Made by a program: the position numbers and the translations under genes
Shown: positions 11,436 to 24,700 of the stretch, one piece after another
Numbering within the stretch: position 1 is the first letter of the stretch
Layout of the letters: each line of letters starts with the position of its first letter
Assembly: GCA_900660155.1 (NCBI GenBank)
Contig: CABFPE010000540.1
Location: 142,498-206,497, forward strand
Direction: 5' to 3'
DNA: 64,000 nucleotides
From: Hofstenia miamia
Taxonomy: Eukaryota; Xenacoelomorpha; Acoela; Hofsteniidae
The notes under the pieces: model-generated
Databases searched by the model: none
Seen by the model: only the letters and a program-made list of their open reading frames with translations
What the model was told of the DNA's origin: nothing

Positions 11436-12258
11436 TAACATAGTCACATTTTAAATATTATGGAAATTTCTACACTAGAAAATATAAAAGTTTTAGTATT
11501 GAAATTGACAATGAACTTAAATTTACAGATCAGATCAATGCAACTACGAGGAAAATGGCCCATGGAGTTAAATTGCTAACAAAGATTCAATATATATTAC
11601 CAATGAAGTGGAGAATTGTATTACTAAGATCTCTTATCCTGTCACATTTTTCATATTCTTCTTTTTTATTTATCAATGTTACCAAGAAAATATTTAAAAA
11701 ACTTAAAAAAGTTTTTAATTGAGCAATTAATACTATCTGTAGTAAAAACGATCAAAGTAAAATATTAGAAAAACATAATATCGAATCATTAGAATACTTA
11801 TTAAAATAAAATTGCCTCTTACTATTTTGGAAAAGACCTTCAGTAGAATTAAGGAAAAATATACACAAGCGAACTAAGACTTATCATAAACTCAAATTTA
11901 AAAGGAAATTCTTTGAAAAATCATTTACCAATTTTACAATTGATTTATGGAACAACCTCCATCTAGATATTAAAGAACGAAATTTCAATAAATTTAAAAA
12001 TCAGTAAAAATTATCACAAAAACGAAGAAGATCCAACTACTTATCAAACTATAGGACAAAGTCCATAAACTATAACAAACTATTGAACGATGAAAACCAA
12101 CTATTCATATCCTCAAGGACAATAAACTTTCGAAACCAAGACAAAGTAGTTTTCTAAAACCAAGTAAATTTCTATCTATTGTTTTAATTCTTCGTAAGTG
12201 TTAATCACTTGATTTGTAAAAAAACAAAAGCATTAAATTAAATAAATAAATAAATAGT
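11436..12258 (+). mobile_element. LINE 3' fragment with TAAA tail
   Basis: The plus strand reads IEIDNELKFTDQINATTRKMAHGVKLL, then LRSLILSHFSYSSFLFIN and later SFTNFTIDLWNNL, parallel to the post-palm region of the neighbouring LINE (YLGVTIDSKLKF, ILSHLNYAN, AIRTWNSL). Stops interrupt it. It ends in a (TAAA)n tail at about 12,238-12,256, unlike the CTTAT tail of the 6-10 kb element, so it represents a second LINE lineage, 5'-truncated to its last 0.8 kb. Confidence 0.7.
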
Positions 12259-12639
12259 ATTAGTTGTATCATACATAATTATCTTTGAAAGACTCTAGCT
12301 TATTGAAATTAATTTGAGAAAATTGCACAGTATACTTTAATTTCTAAGATGAAATGTTCCGTTCTCTCTAAGTGTTGGTTACGTTAACATTATTTTTATA
12401 AATCTTAGATTTTTCTTACTTGATATTTACCTACATGGCATACTGCTAGAATGAAATAAAAAAGGCAGAATGTTTCGAAAGCACATATTTCAAGGATTAG
12501 TGAAAATTTCAATAACTAAGAAAAATTACCAAATTTCAACATATTCAAAATATGTTTAATTTTTTTACTGATTTTTATATAAATAAATTCTCGCAAATAT
12601 GCAATTTTTTTTCAGAGTCAGTGTTAATTTCATATTAAT

Positions 12640-12965
12640 TATACTTATGTAGAAATTATGTGCATAAACCTTTCAAAAGCTTCTGACTCAATCAACATTC
12701 TATTTAATATAGGCTTCGATTCTAACAGCAGAGATCTTAATAGAATAATCTCATAAACTCATTCCAAATGGTTAAATTAAATAACTTTTCAAAAAAGAAA
12801 AAGGTTTAACTCATAAATGCTTGCCGTAGGGACTTTTAAATTTCACAATTTACATAAACTATCTAAACCGGCTCTATCTAATGACTGTAAGGTAGTACAG
12901 TATACTAATGACATGTGCCTATCTATTATTGAAAAGAACGAAACTTTGGTAAAAATTTATCCACC
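12640..12965 (+). mobile_element. LINE fragment, RT motifs A and C
   Basis: Short translations give NLSKASDSIN (motif A degenerate) and, about 230 bp on, VVQYTNDMCLSI (motif C, YTND instead of YADD) followed by an E-rich helix. Motif B between them is not recognisable. Order and spacing support a plus-strand RT remnant. Confidence 0.55.
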
Positions 12966-13374
12966 AAAAATTTTATTCTATTGAAGATTTCCAATTTCAA
13001 AATTTGAAAAAAATAATATCCATGTAAATATAACAATGGGTAACAAATTTTTGTTCTTGTTTTTTTTATTTTGATTTTTTGGTGTTTCTTGATGTTTTTT
13101 GGTGCGCTGAGTCCGAAAATTTTTTCGTAGTGTCAGCCGTTTTTCTGTAATTTGAAAATTCCTGAACTTTGGAAGGGACACAATTTTCTTGCGATGCAAT
13201 ATGCTTTAGATAAACTTCAACAAGTTTTTATGAAAACGCAACTTGGCATGTCAGTTTGTTTAATCAAAATCCTAACAGACACCAAAGAATCACTTGGTAC
13301 ACATAAAATAAGCCTACAACACATGTTTAATATAGTAGTATAAGTCAATACAGTAAGCTACAAAACCACTAGGC

Positions 13375-14345
13375 CTAAAAGTGGACGCTCAAACGGCATT
13401 TCCTCTTGTATATTTGTTTGTCCTCTCGAATCAAGGTCCAGACATAATCCCCCATCATGGCCTCATCCCATCTTCCTTGATACCTCTTCTCCATCACCTG
13501 AATATCATGATGAAAACGTTCACCATGCTCTTCGCTCACGTCCGTTAAATTTGGCCTAAAAAATCTAAGTGAGAATGCAAATAGTGCATTTTTATTGACA
13601 TCCTGCATCCAAGCTTGTAGTATGATTGCAGTAAGGCTTCCACAAGAATCTTCATAATTATCGGCTTTATTTCTTCCAAGAAAACCATGCACAACTTCGC
13701 GAAACGACTGCCAAGCATCTCTTTCTAAATCATTCATTTTGTCTTCTAATTCCTTGGAGCCAAGCATTTGTCGAATCTGGGGTCCTGTGAATATACCACC
13801 TTTTACCTTTGCTTCTGAAAGTTTTGGAAACATTGCTTGCACATGCTTGATAGCTTCACTGTCTGATTTCAATGCTTTTATGAACTGCTTTGCAAGACCA
13901 AGCTATATATAGAGTGTTGGCAGCAAAATCTTTTGTCTCTGAACTAGAGGTTGGCGAATCACATTGTGTGCACCAGGAGTTAATTCTTCTCTGAGGGGCC
14001 ACAACTTTCTTGAGTAATGCTGTTCATCAGCTCTGCTATTCCAAAGGCAGAGAAAGCAGGAATATTTTGTATACCCCCTTGTTGACCGAGTAAGAAGGCT
14101 AACATCTTGAAATCCCCAAATAACTCCCAATTATGACTGGTGTATCTGATCATGTTTAACAATGTTTTAACATTTTCATATTCTTCTTTCATGTGAACAG
14201 AGTGACCCACAGGAATTGATGGAAATTCATTGCCGTTGTGGAGCAATACAGCTTTCAAACTTTTTACTGAACTGTCTATGAACAAGCGCCAATCTGAGGG
14301 GTCGCAGTCTATTTCAATTTCGCTAAAAAGTCCAAATATGTCTGA
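13375..14345 (-). pseudogene. broken copy of an unnamed multicopy invertebrate protein
   Basis: Minus-strand segments carry, in order, DPSDWRLFIDSSVKSLKAVL, NWELFGDFKMLAFLLGQQGG, a CFLCLWNSR block, PLREELTPG, then GIFTGPQIRQMLGS, SFREVVHGFLGRNKADNY, EEHGERFHHDIQVMEKRYQG and GDYVWTLIRED. I recall this block series in many near-identical uncharacterised proteins of arthropods, cnidarians and other invertebrates, where it behaves like a repeat-borne gene. I cannot name the family. The spaced acidic residues (FIDSS, FGDFK) suggest a polynucleotidyl-transferase-like fold, but that is speculation. The copy has about two breaks and lacks the N-terminal part of the family, so it is not functional. 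No terminal inverted repeats were found around it. Confidence 0.7.
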
Positions 14346-15370
14346 AATTATATTATAATATAAAAATTTGATCTTTGTAATTTCTCAATTTAAATAACTA
14401 AGTGTAACCCTCAGTGAAAAATCAGGTGAGGTTTCTATAAGTGCATATCACGAATACCCATTATCGTACACCCACGCACGAGATTGCTAAAAAATTCCAA
14501 TTACACCAGTTTGCACTCGAAATATAAATATCCAATGTAGTTCAATATTTTTTAAAAATAATCTTGATGACGCCAATAAAATATATAAATGCATTTGTTT
14601 TGACGAAAAACATTTAAATAGTAATCGACAACGAATTAAGCTATAGAAATGTGATAACAGCTAACAAAAACTTTTGTAATGAATCGCATCTACTATAATG
14701 TGGTATTTAATAATTTAAATAGGGGCGAAAGTGTTTCAATAACATTGACCCCGCTAAGTACTAATGCGTTGACATCACATTGTAATTACAAATACCAACC
14801 TTACATTTAAAGTTCCTGTGAAAAAAGGCATTTCCGGGCTTTAGCGAGCTAAGTAATGTGTCAGTTTTTAGTTTAAAAATTGCCGATTTGACCACAACAT
14901 TTTCATCAATATTTTTGGAATTGAATTTGGATAAACTTGATTAAAAAAATATTTTCTCGCTTCAGATTACGCCATTTATTTTCATCGAATCTCTAAAAAT
15001 GAAATTTATTTGACGCAATTGCAGCCTAAATTTGTCATTCACAAATTTACTACTATGTTTATAGTTTTATGAAAAATAGTTCGCAATATTAGTAATTATT
15101 GAAACAAGGATAAATAACACAAACAACCTTGATTTATATACTCTAGGGATATCGTTTCAAGAAGCAGCAAATCTTGAATTGGAGTTAACATTTAATACAA
15201 TTACAGAAAAGTTAATTAATTTTTCAAAATTGATATGAAAATCTTGAATTCTGTGGACCATTAAAAGATAACCTTGCTTTTTGGGTTTTCAGAAATCGCT
15301 CTTAAAACACCGTTTATAATATATAATCATCACAGCACGAGTGAATGGAGTAAAAAATTATACCAAAATA
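14346..15370. other. no gene seen; lies downstream of the kinesin 3' end
   Basis: AT-rich sequence between the broken multicopy gene and the end of the kinesin transcription unit. No coding or repeat structure recognised. Confidence 0.5.
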
Positions 15371-15376
15371 TTTATT
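15371..15376 (-). promoter_or_regulatory. possible polyadenylation signal of the kinesin gene
   Basis: AATAAA on the minus strand, about 150 bp after the kinesin stop codon at 15,529-15,531. Spacing is plausible for a short 3' UTR; AT-richness makes chance occurrence possible. Confidence 0.35.
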
Positions 15377-15528
15377 CTAAAAGCTTTATAATACAAAAAT
15401 AATCGACAATCATTTCAATAATAAAATTATCATTAACCAAATTGCAAATTTAAAATCTCACCCACTATTTACAAATTCAGTATCAAAATATAAGCTACTA
15501 TCAACACGAATAGAAAAGGCACAAAAAA

Positions 15529-15776
15529 CTACTGTCTAACGTCGTCCAACTGGCTCATGAGTGAACGGATAAATTTCTCGATTTCTAATAACACTATTTT
15601 GTGCTTTGCAAATAATTGAGACATCGAATGGTTAGTGTGATCAAACCAGGCCAACTGATCCTGGCAGGCGTCATTGCGCAGGGACCACATTTCCTGAGAC
15701 ATGATGTTCGCACGATCGCTACTGCTTATCGCTGATATGTTCACCAGAATTCGTTCGCGATTCGAAATTAACTGAT
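15529..15776 (-). CDS. kinesin last exon (tail residues 480-561)
   Basis: Acceptor GTATTTAG; the first two bases complete an Asp codon with exon 5. Encodes a helical, hydrophobic-heptad-like segment (QLISNRERILVNIS, then HKIVLLEIEKFIRSLMSQL) and a TAG stop at 15,531-15,529. Assigned by phase match and coding quality; it lies 9.6 kb from exon 5, so it is less certain than the motor exons. Confidence 0.65.
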
Positions 15777-18700
15777 CTAAATACGGGTACTAATAAATTT
15801 TCTATCATTAACTTAATGTTTCAGTAAGATTAAATTTAGCAATATAGTAAAAAGTTGGAATCGCCGGCACCAGAAGTTATAGATGCTAGTCCAGTCCCAC
15901 GAACCACCCTCTGGAATTTGTTCCAGTTGCCTCTCTCTCTACATATCGTAATAAATCTGATTCAATTTGGTCCCACGATATATATATTCTAATTTGTCAA
16001 AAATTAGTAAAATTTAACAAAATGCTGTTGCCAGTGGTCAATATTTCCTTTAGTTGTTATCTCAATCTCACTGAAACGCTTAATTGTACCTCCCCGTTTC
16101 ATGGAAAGAATTCCAATGAACATGTTACTAAAAACAAAATTAGCTTTTTGCATAAATCCACTAACATTACAAGTATATCATCCCTTTACTAAATAAACAA
16201 TCAGTAAACATCAACTCATTCAATTGTTGTGAACATACGTATTTGAAATGTACGCATAGGATTCCATCCGATATTAAATTAAGTAGGAAAAATTCTATTA
16301 TTTGCTTAGAATTTAAGTAATCACTGAGCAAGCACAGAGAAATTCAGTTTACTCTCATAGAAATTATTTCTACTAAATATTCATAAAGAAATCGGAAGAC
16401 GTAAAAGTGATTATTAACAATCAATTAATTAAATGATTCGTCAGTACAAAGTTCCAGGTTGACAAACAATTTCAAAACCGCCTAAATGACTAAATGTTTT
16501 GATGGTTTTTCTGTTTAGAGTGATTTGTTCATAGCAATTAGCGATTTTTTCGTCTAAAACAATGAAAATATTGCAAAACTACTCTGTACTGACAACTATA
16601 ATTCAATTTTCGTAGTCGGGCTGCTAATGGCAAAATGTAATTGTGAAATGTTGCAAATAGCAACAAGTTAGCTAAAATATGCGATTTTAAGATTTAAAAA
16701 GAAAATCGTAAGGCATTGCCATGTTAGGGGTGTGCTCGAGTGGGTGCTCAGCTCATCTTGTTAATGTTATACTCGTTGTTGGATTTTATTTGTTGATAAA
16801 TTAAATTTGGTCAAAATATAACATAAAAATACAGTGTTCAAATTTACAGCCCCCTTGTTAAATATTTAGGAGTACAAATTTGGAGCAGGTTTATTTGGGA
16901 ACGTGCTTTAATGAAATGTTGAAAATTTCGATTAAAGCGTAATACTGTGGCTGAAGCTGTTGAAAAATTTTACAATTTTTCTTTGAAAATTTCGAATTTC
17001 TGGAAAAGATTTAAAGTCTCTCCATACCTAATGTTCATGCATTTATAAGGTTTTGAGCCCAAGGAATCAACAAAGAACTTTGACTGTTTCTTGATCTATG
17101 CAAAGATATTGCAAACCCATTGAGGCATGCCGTGCGCAGAGTCAGAAGTTGTGGTGCTTTCAGATTGAGAATAGCTTTAACGGTTTTCGGACTATAAACG
17201 TTCAAACACTGTTTATAGGATTATAAAAAAATTTGTAAAATTTGCAATTCGCAAATGAGTAAGAGCTACATCATATGCTATGATTCATAGCATATGATCA
17301 ACCAATTTTTATCACATACTATACATGTTAAAAAGATCCAAGGCTAGAAACTCAAAATGGTGTAAAGATGGATTAAAAGTTGGCTCCTTATAAGTTATCA
17401 AATGACAGAAACTTGGGAAAATCGCATGACTTCATAAGCCTAACATATTAGGAATATTTGGTTTCACTTTACCAAACACTAGTCTAAATTAGTCACCTAA
17501 AAACTTATTTTCAAAATATATAAGTTTAAAGCTGGAGTCACTTGGTTAGAGCACTATTACATCAAATGCTTATTTAACGTAATATATATATATATATATA
17601 TATATAAATTAAATCAAATTAAGTTTATAACAATTGATCATAATAAAAGGTTCAATCTGATAAGAATTCTACTTGTTAAAAATAAATTCCATGAATTTTA
17701 AATTATCAACTAATTAAATATTTATATACACAGCTGTCAAACTGAGAAAGTTATCAATTTTTTTACAACAAATGGTATTAATAAATTGCCAGTACGTCTA
17801 CAACAGCATTCACCAAATTGAATAGAAAATAATTTTAAAATTTATATTTATAAAACAAATTAGAATCGTGGCAAGTCTTACATATTTAATGAAAATACAA
17901 GATTAAAATAGAAATAGAAACAACCCTAGATCTTACTCATCTTTAAAAATTTGAACATCCTGTAAAAAATAATGGCAATAAAACATTCGATAAAATATTG
18001 ATGATGTCAAGACAAAAATGACATTGTGAAAACCTGCTGAAATTTGAATCATCGATGTTTAATACAACTTATCTGCAACATTCTACATGCAAATTTACGG
18101 TTCAATTGTGTGCAATAAGAATGTGCCTCGCTACAAACCAAATGCAACAAGTATTGTGTGATAATTAGTAGCACGGAAATACAGAAATTAGTTTTAACCC
18201 TATCTCGGAGGCACCCCCCTTGATAAATTCTTTTATATCTGCAAACTTGAAAAAAGATTTAATCTTGAGTTTTTTTACTTTTCCTAAGATATTGTTAGCA
18301 AACTAAATCTAAAAATCATACTGTCATTATTTTTCTAGTTATGCACATATTTTTCCAAAAAAGTTAGTATTATTATTGCTATCTTGATCGATAAATCACT
18401 TCAGAATATCAGGGCAGTATAACATCGAATGCCGAGAGAGGATTAAGCAAGTCTCATGCGATTATTTCAATCTCTCAGGGTAAATGAATTAGTTAATGGA
18501 TAATGACGAAATGTCATTTTGCGATTTCAGTATGATTATCAGTGTGTAAGTTTTTTATAAAGCAATAATTGATTGGAACGAAGCCTTATATTATTTAGAA
18601 AAATTGACGAATATTGCAATTTTAGTCTAGAGAATTGCATAGCAATTGCTTAGCTGTAATTTATTTGAATTGCTTTGCAAATAATTGTGCTGCTCAAAAT

Positions 18701-21700
18701 GGACTTTTTTGATGGTAGCGTTGACTATATTGGTACTAATGGCATTGATAATGTTAAGTTTCTATTGCAAACTGATGCAAATTTATTCAATGAAAATTAT
18801 TTGTTAATATACGGTTTTTCGCAAATTTGGTAAAAAAATGCTAGCCTAGTCGCTTAAATGTTCGCCATTTTTTAGGGTAAGATTGCTCATAGATGTTGCT
18901 TATAAAAAGGAATTGGTGTATGCAAACTACAGATGAAGAAATAAATATTTTTTAAAATTAAGTATCTTAAATGAAAATGTTGAATTAAGGGATTGCAGAA
19001 AAAGTGAAAGACACATGTTACTGTCATGATAAACTGTTGTTGTTGTTACTGAACAAATGAAAGAAAGGATGTTTAAATTAGCAGACTTTGATGTACAGTT
19101 AATTGAAGAAACACGACTCTATTTAATCAATAGTGTTTATGGCTTTAAGCGTTTCTGTCTCATGTATTTATCAATGAGGCATAGGCGAAATGATTCACCG
19201 CTGCTACAATTTTAAAAAGATAGATAACACTTGTTCTTAACCAGTGACATCTAAATAACCATTTTACGACTAATACGCTAATCACTACTTGAAAGAAGAT
19301 CCTAGTTCATTAGAAATAAACTTTACAACCCAACAATAAAAAAATGTTTTTAATTTAGAACTTATAAATCTAATATTAGGGTGTCCAGTTAAAATCGATA
19401 CTTTTTGACGAATCATATTCAAAACGTAAGACATAAGAAGTATAGACTTTATTAAGCAAATGAATACATAAGAGATCAAAGCAAATGTTCAAAGTGACCA
19501 CCTCCATTGTGAATACAGGCTCTTAGACGTGGTATCCACGATGCAGTCGCTCTTTGAATAATATCCATAGGTATATTGTTCCATGTTTCCGTAAGGATCG
19601 CGTTCAATTTCTCCATGCTGTCGATTTCTCTTCGCTTTGCAGCCAACCCAGCTAGGAGAACGCCCCATAGAGAATAGTCCATCACGTTCAAATCGGGACT
19701 TTTTGATGGCCTTTCATCAGGAGTAATGAAGTCAGGTGCATTTCTCTGATCCACTGAGTCGACGTTCTTGCAGTGTGAGCTTTGGTTCCATCTTGCTGCC
19801 ACACCCAAGATCTTCCATTCATTGGCCTGTTGATGTCATCACCACTTCTCAAATTCCGATATACACAGTCCAATTGATTTTTGCTGATATTACTAAAGAA
19901 ACCACGCAATATCTGACGACATTTTTCTAAACCCCATGTTGGCTGTTCTCGCTTAAACATGACGATAATTCTTCGCTGAAAGTCCGTTAGATGAGACAGT
20001 CTGATCTGTGTATGCAAGTGAAAAATACCTTATTCATTGACTGATTAGGCTTCACACGATATGCTGACCAATCAAGAGTTACCTATTACGCAACAGATAA
20101 ACGTCATTTCACTTCTTGTGAAGGACATTAGCGATCATGTTAAAAAGTATCGATTTTAACTGGGTACCCTGTAAATCCAAATAGTTTTACACTGTTTTAA
20201 AGAAATGTTTTGAATAAATCGGAAAAAACATTTAAAACACTTTGAAAAAAACAGCAATATTTTTACGTGTTGAAATTCAAGTAAATACTAATGGTAATTA
20301 GAATGTCTACTTGCTTGTACATAGCTTGATGTCAAAAAACTGCCGCTTTATAACACTCAAGGACGTCTGAATTATTTACATAATTTATCAGGACACAGTA
20401 CTCTGTTTGACTGTATAAAGTTTTAAAGGCTCATTACTATAACATTGTGTAACAAATTTATATGATTTCAATAAATTCGAATTGAATTTGAGTTTGGAAT
20501 ATTAATATATTGAACATTTTTAAGAATAGAACAGATAATTCCTTATAGCAAAAAGAGGTAAATTCTGAAGCAGGTTTCCGCTTCTTCCTTTGTACACTAG
20601 CCCACTTTTTAGATGCATTTAGTTCTGTAACTACTGGACGCTTTAAGAAAAAATTTACCAGAATACGAGATATGTGAGATATATTTCCAAAGTCATAAAA
20701 CCTATCATAACATTCAATAGAATGTTACACTAGATGAAATAATGAAAATGCAGATAAAGTAAAGATAAGAAAATCAAGATTGCAGGTACTTAAGCTTTGC
20801 TGTTGCAATGGTTGTTCCAAATTCCAATGTTGCTTCATCAAGAATTGATACGGGAATTGCTTCACATGGCAAATTTTCAGACTTGTCCATGCACAGAATT
20901 TTGGTCCAAAGCTCACCTCATCGCGCGGGGAGCCCCACGAAAACTCATATACTCATATACATGTATATCTATTCTAACTATTTGTGGTTATTTGTTGTTC
21001 ACCAAATTTATGCAATTTCTAAGATGGAGGAGAGTAATAATAGCAAGTATGTTTTCACAGTTGAAGTGAATGTTATTTCAAAAACACAAAGATAAAAATC
21101 ACCTTATAATGGTGCTTAGAGTTACTGTACTTGCACCACAAATATCCATTAAGCTCATGGGCGAGAGTTCATCTCCACCCCACCCCACGAGGGCCATTAT
21201 GATCCCATAGAACTCAACGGATCCCCACATCATTGGACAAACATGCAGATTTTGTTTGAAAGTCACATATCCGGGAATGTAGTATAAAAGTGAAATTTCA
21301 TAAATTTGTAAAATTTAACCACCGGTATTATTTTTTTAGTTTTCAAAAAACACTTTCTAAGAAAGGCGCTATTTGTTCATTAACGTTAAAAATGAGCTTT
21401 TTGAAGAAAAAATACAAACATAATCAGCATTCATCCAACTCTTACGTTTTGTTTTTTAACACCGATTTTATATCAATTTGACACAACGTGATTATTCTAA
21501 AAAACTTTCTTGTGGTCACCTCGTATAGTAGTGTATATGCGTATGCTTCCTTACATGTATTAATTTGGTTTTTAACAAAATCCTCTCCGATTTTTTGCTG
21601 CATTAGCAATAAAATCATTGCGAAATAACTTTGCGGTTAGTGTTAAAGTAAAATTGAAGAAAAGGGAAACTACATCAAAACTTCAAATATATTTACTAAT

Positions 21701-24700
21701 TTTTGTCTAAGTTTTCAAAAAAATGTTCAGGGAAAGTGCTGGATAATTTCCACATAAGGTGAGGATTTGAGGACGATAGTTTGGCTCTTAAATGTTCGTC
21801 AGCATATGACGACAGACAAGGAGTACAGTGGTAAAAACATGTGATACATTTTTTATTTTGTTGAACATCTTCTTGTCAAGTTCAAAAAGCAGATGAGCTA
21901 ATTCCATTATCAAACGCTTTGCTAAGATTCATGTTGAAGCATCTGACATAATCAAAGGATTTTAGGTAAAATTGTTTCATTTCATGCTGTATACTCATGA
22001 GTGCACACACTGTTGACTAGTTGCGCTAAAGCCAAATTGATCATTATTTAGCGAATTATTATAATTGTCTGCTAATATTGGAGTTACAGAAATGAGGAGA
22101 AAATCATGTAAACTTTCATATTTTGCAATTTTTTAGTGATCTGTTATATAAATATGGGAAAGGTTCCGAAAAGCAGTGAGAGTTATCTCTAAAAATCCAA
22201 ACTAGTAGTTTATCATTTCCAGTAGCACTTGTTTTAATTGTTTTTAGTGAATGATAAATTTCTCCAAATGTAAATTCCAAAAGTTCCACATTAATGATGC
22301 AGATCGTCCAGGAGTACTGTACATATTTCTGGTCGAAATGGAGGAAAGTGTACATTTAAAGCTTCAATGCCAATTTCAAGTTTGGTGGACCCTATGTTTC
22401 CTTCAAGACAGTGAGTTTATAGTTAACGAGGGCTTTTTGGACGATGTTTGGAGCCCAAGAAGTTTCAGGGCAGATACATTTTTGCTACAAATAAGTTCAG
22501 ATTGTGTATCGGTATCCTGGCCTTTCTTAGAACTTTTCTATAATGGGTGTTATACATGGAGAGTCTCTATTTTTAACATTTTCACACGTTTTATGGGCAG
22601 AAGTTAAGGAATGATATTTTAACATAATTCAAGAAAGCTTTAAAAGCTGAATGGCAATCATTGATCATGTATAAAAAACTAAAGTCTGTTGTATCCATTA
22701 CATAGTTAAACAGGTCTCTGTTTGGTTTCCGTTGGTCAAAAAATAAATTAAGTTTCTGGGTGGATTTACAGGAAAGATTCTTTTAGCAGCAATGGTTGGG
22801 CGATCAGTAATAAGTAGTTTTTACACTGTATCCTTTTGAGGAATGATAAGCCAAGAAAAAGGGAAATTCCAGTTGTTTCTTGTTATGGATGGGAGATTTG
22901 AATAAATGTTTGAGAATTAGATAGGCATATAGATCGGAATAATCAAAATCGTTAAAATCTCCACCAATGCTAAGAAATGCAACTGGGTAAAGTTGCAGGA
23001 AAGAGTTTATGGCTTGCAATAAAAATGAATTATGAGGGGAGCGGGCGGACGAGGGGAAACAAATGCAAGCAAAGAAGTGATTAACATCGGAATGATTATT
23101 GTGCAATAATAACCATAGCACTTCAAATTTTTCCCAATTTTGAAGGAAGAGTTTTTGGAGATTTAAAGCACTTTTTAAAAGGCACAAAAACACCTCCATC
23201 TTGGTTTGTGTTTGAACTTTAAGTTGAACTATCTTGTCGTATAATGCAGTAGCCAGACATAGTACATAACTATAATCAATGTTTAAGTTATAAGGGCAAT
23301 GTCTGGTTTATTTGCATTGATAGAAAAAAGGGCGCTTTGAAAATTTTCAGTGATCTACAGTTTAATACACATATATTGGACAAATCTCCAGAGATAAATA
23401 TCATTTGGTGAAAATCCCTCAACTTGGGGAGGGAGGCTAATATTTTGCATTGATTTGCGTTCATCAGAATATATACCAAGCCTTTGTATATCAACTATTT
23501 CGTAATTAACTGCGATATATTTAAGAATGCTTTCTACATCTTTTCCTTCAGTGACTAATCTTTGTTCTTGGAACTCTTCAGCCTCTTTAATAACACGAAT
23601 CCTGATAGCATTTGCATATGCATTTCTGCCGTTTTTGGTTTCTGGGTTTACATGTTTGTTTTTTAAGAGATTCAAACCTACTTACAGAGGCTGCATGGTG
23701 CCTCCCCAATTCTTTGTGTATAGATTTAACGAAGTCATGCAATTCCGCTGATAAGTTCTTTATCTTTTCTTCCAAAGTAATCAATGCATTGTTATTTACT
23801 GTTTGTATGGGCTTTTTGCTACAACTATCACATATCCACAATAATTGCCCCAAAATATTGGAAGTCAGTATTTTGAAAATAGTGTTTTCAATACTTTTAG
23901 AAATATTACATGTAAAATAGAAAAACTCATCACAATTTCAGCATTGTAGAAAATCATTCCCACAAGCCTTTGTGCAAAATCCACAAACTGTTTTTGTCAA
24001 AATGTTGTAAACAAAATGTGATATACATAAACAGGATTTTGTTCACATCCAAATGTCGTATATGCAAAATCTCATAAAAAATTTGGCTATGAAATCAGGG
24101 TATTAAAGAGATGTCCTGGAAATTAAATAGTGATTTAATTTAATTATGCAAGGTAGCTGGAAACAGGGAATATCACAAATTCTATATTTTAAATCTGTCC
24201 CTTCTTGAGGCACCACATACCGTTGCAGCTAATTTGACCGTGGTTCTATAATCAATTTCGTATTCCTAATTTATTATAACAAACAAAATATAAAGTTGTA
24301 TTTGCTAACAATGGCACACGCCTACTACCATTCCATATGAAGTTAAAGATTACGTAACCCATTAGCCATAACAAAATCTCTTGATTTTTCGTACAACTAA
24401 GTTTGCGTGGGCAGAATAATCTTATTTTGAAATCGTCTAGACAATTACTCAAGTGAAAGAATTTATTGTCAAATAAAGCACTGCGAATTTAAAATACATT
24501 CAACTTTTGAAAATTTAGCGATAATAGTACGGTTGATATACAAACAAAAGGTTGTTGCAAAATCAATAAAACTTTCAATTTGTGTGTTTTTTATCCATCC
24601 ATTATCCGAGATAACATTTTCCAACTGTATATTAACATTATCCTTAACAATAAAACATTTCTCGAATACGATTACGAATCACTTGATTTAATGCATGTAA

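Noticed and set aside
13152-13343. 63-codon plus-strand frame as a gene
   Set aside because: No recognisable domain; it lies beside the broken multicopy gene and next to a T-rich simple stretch.
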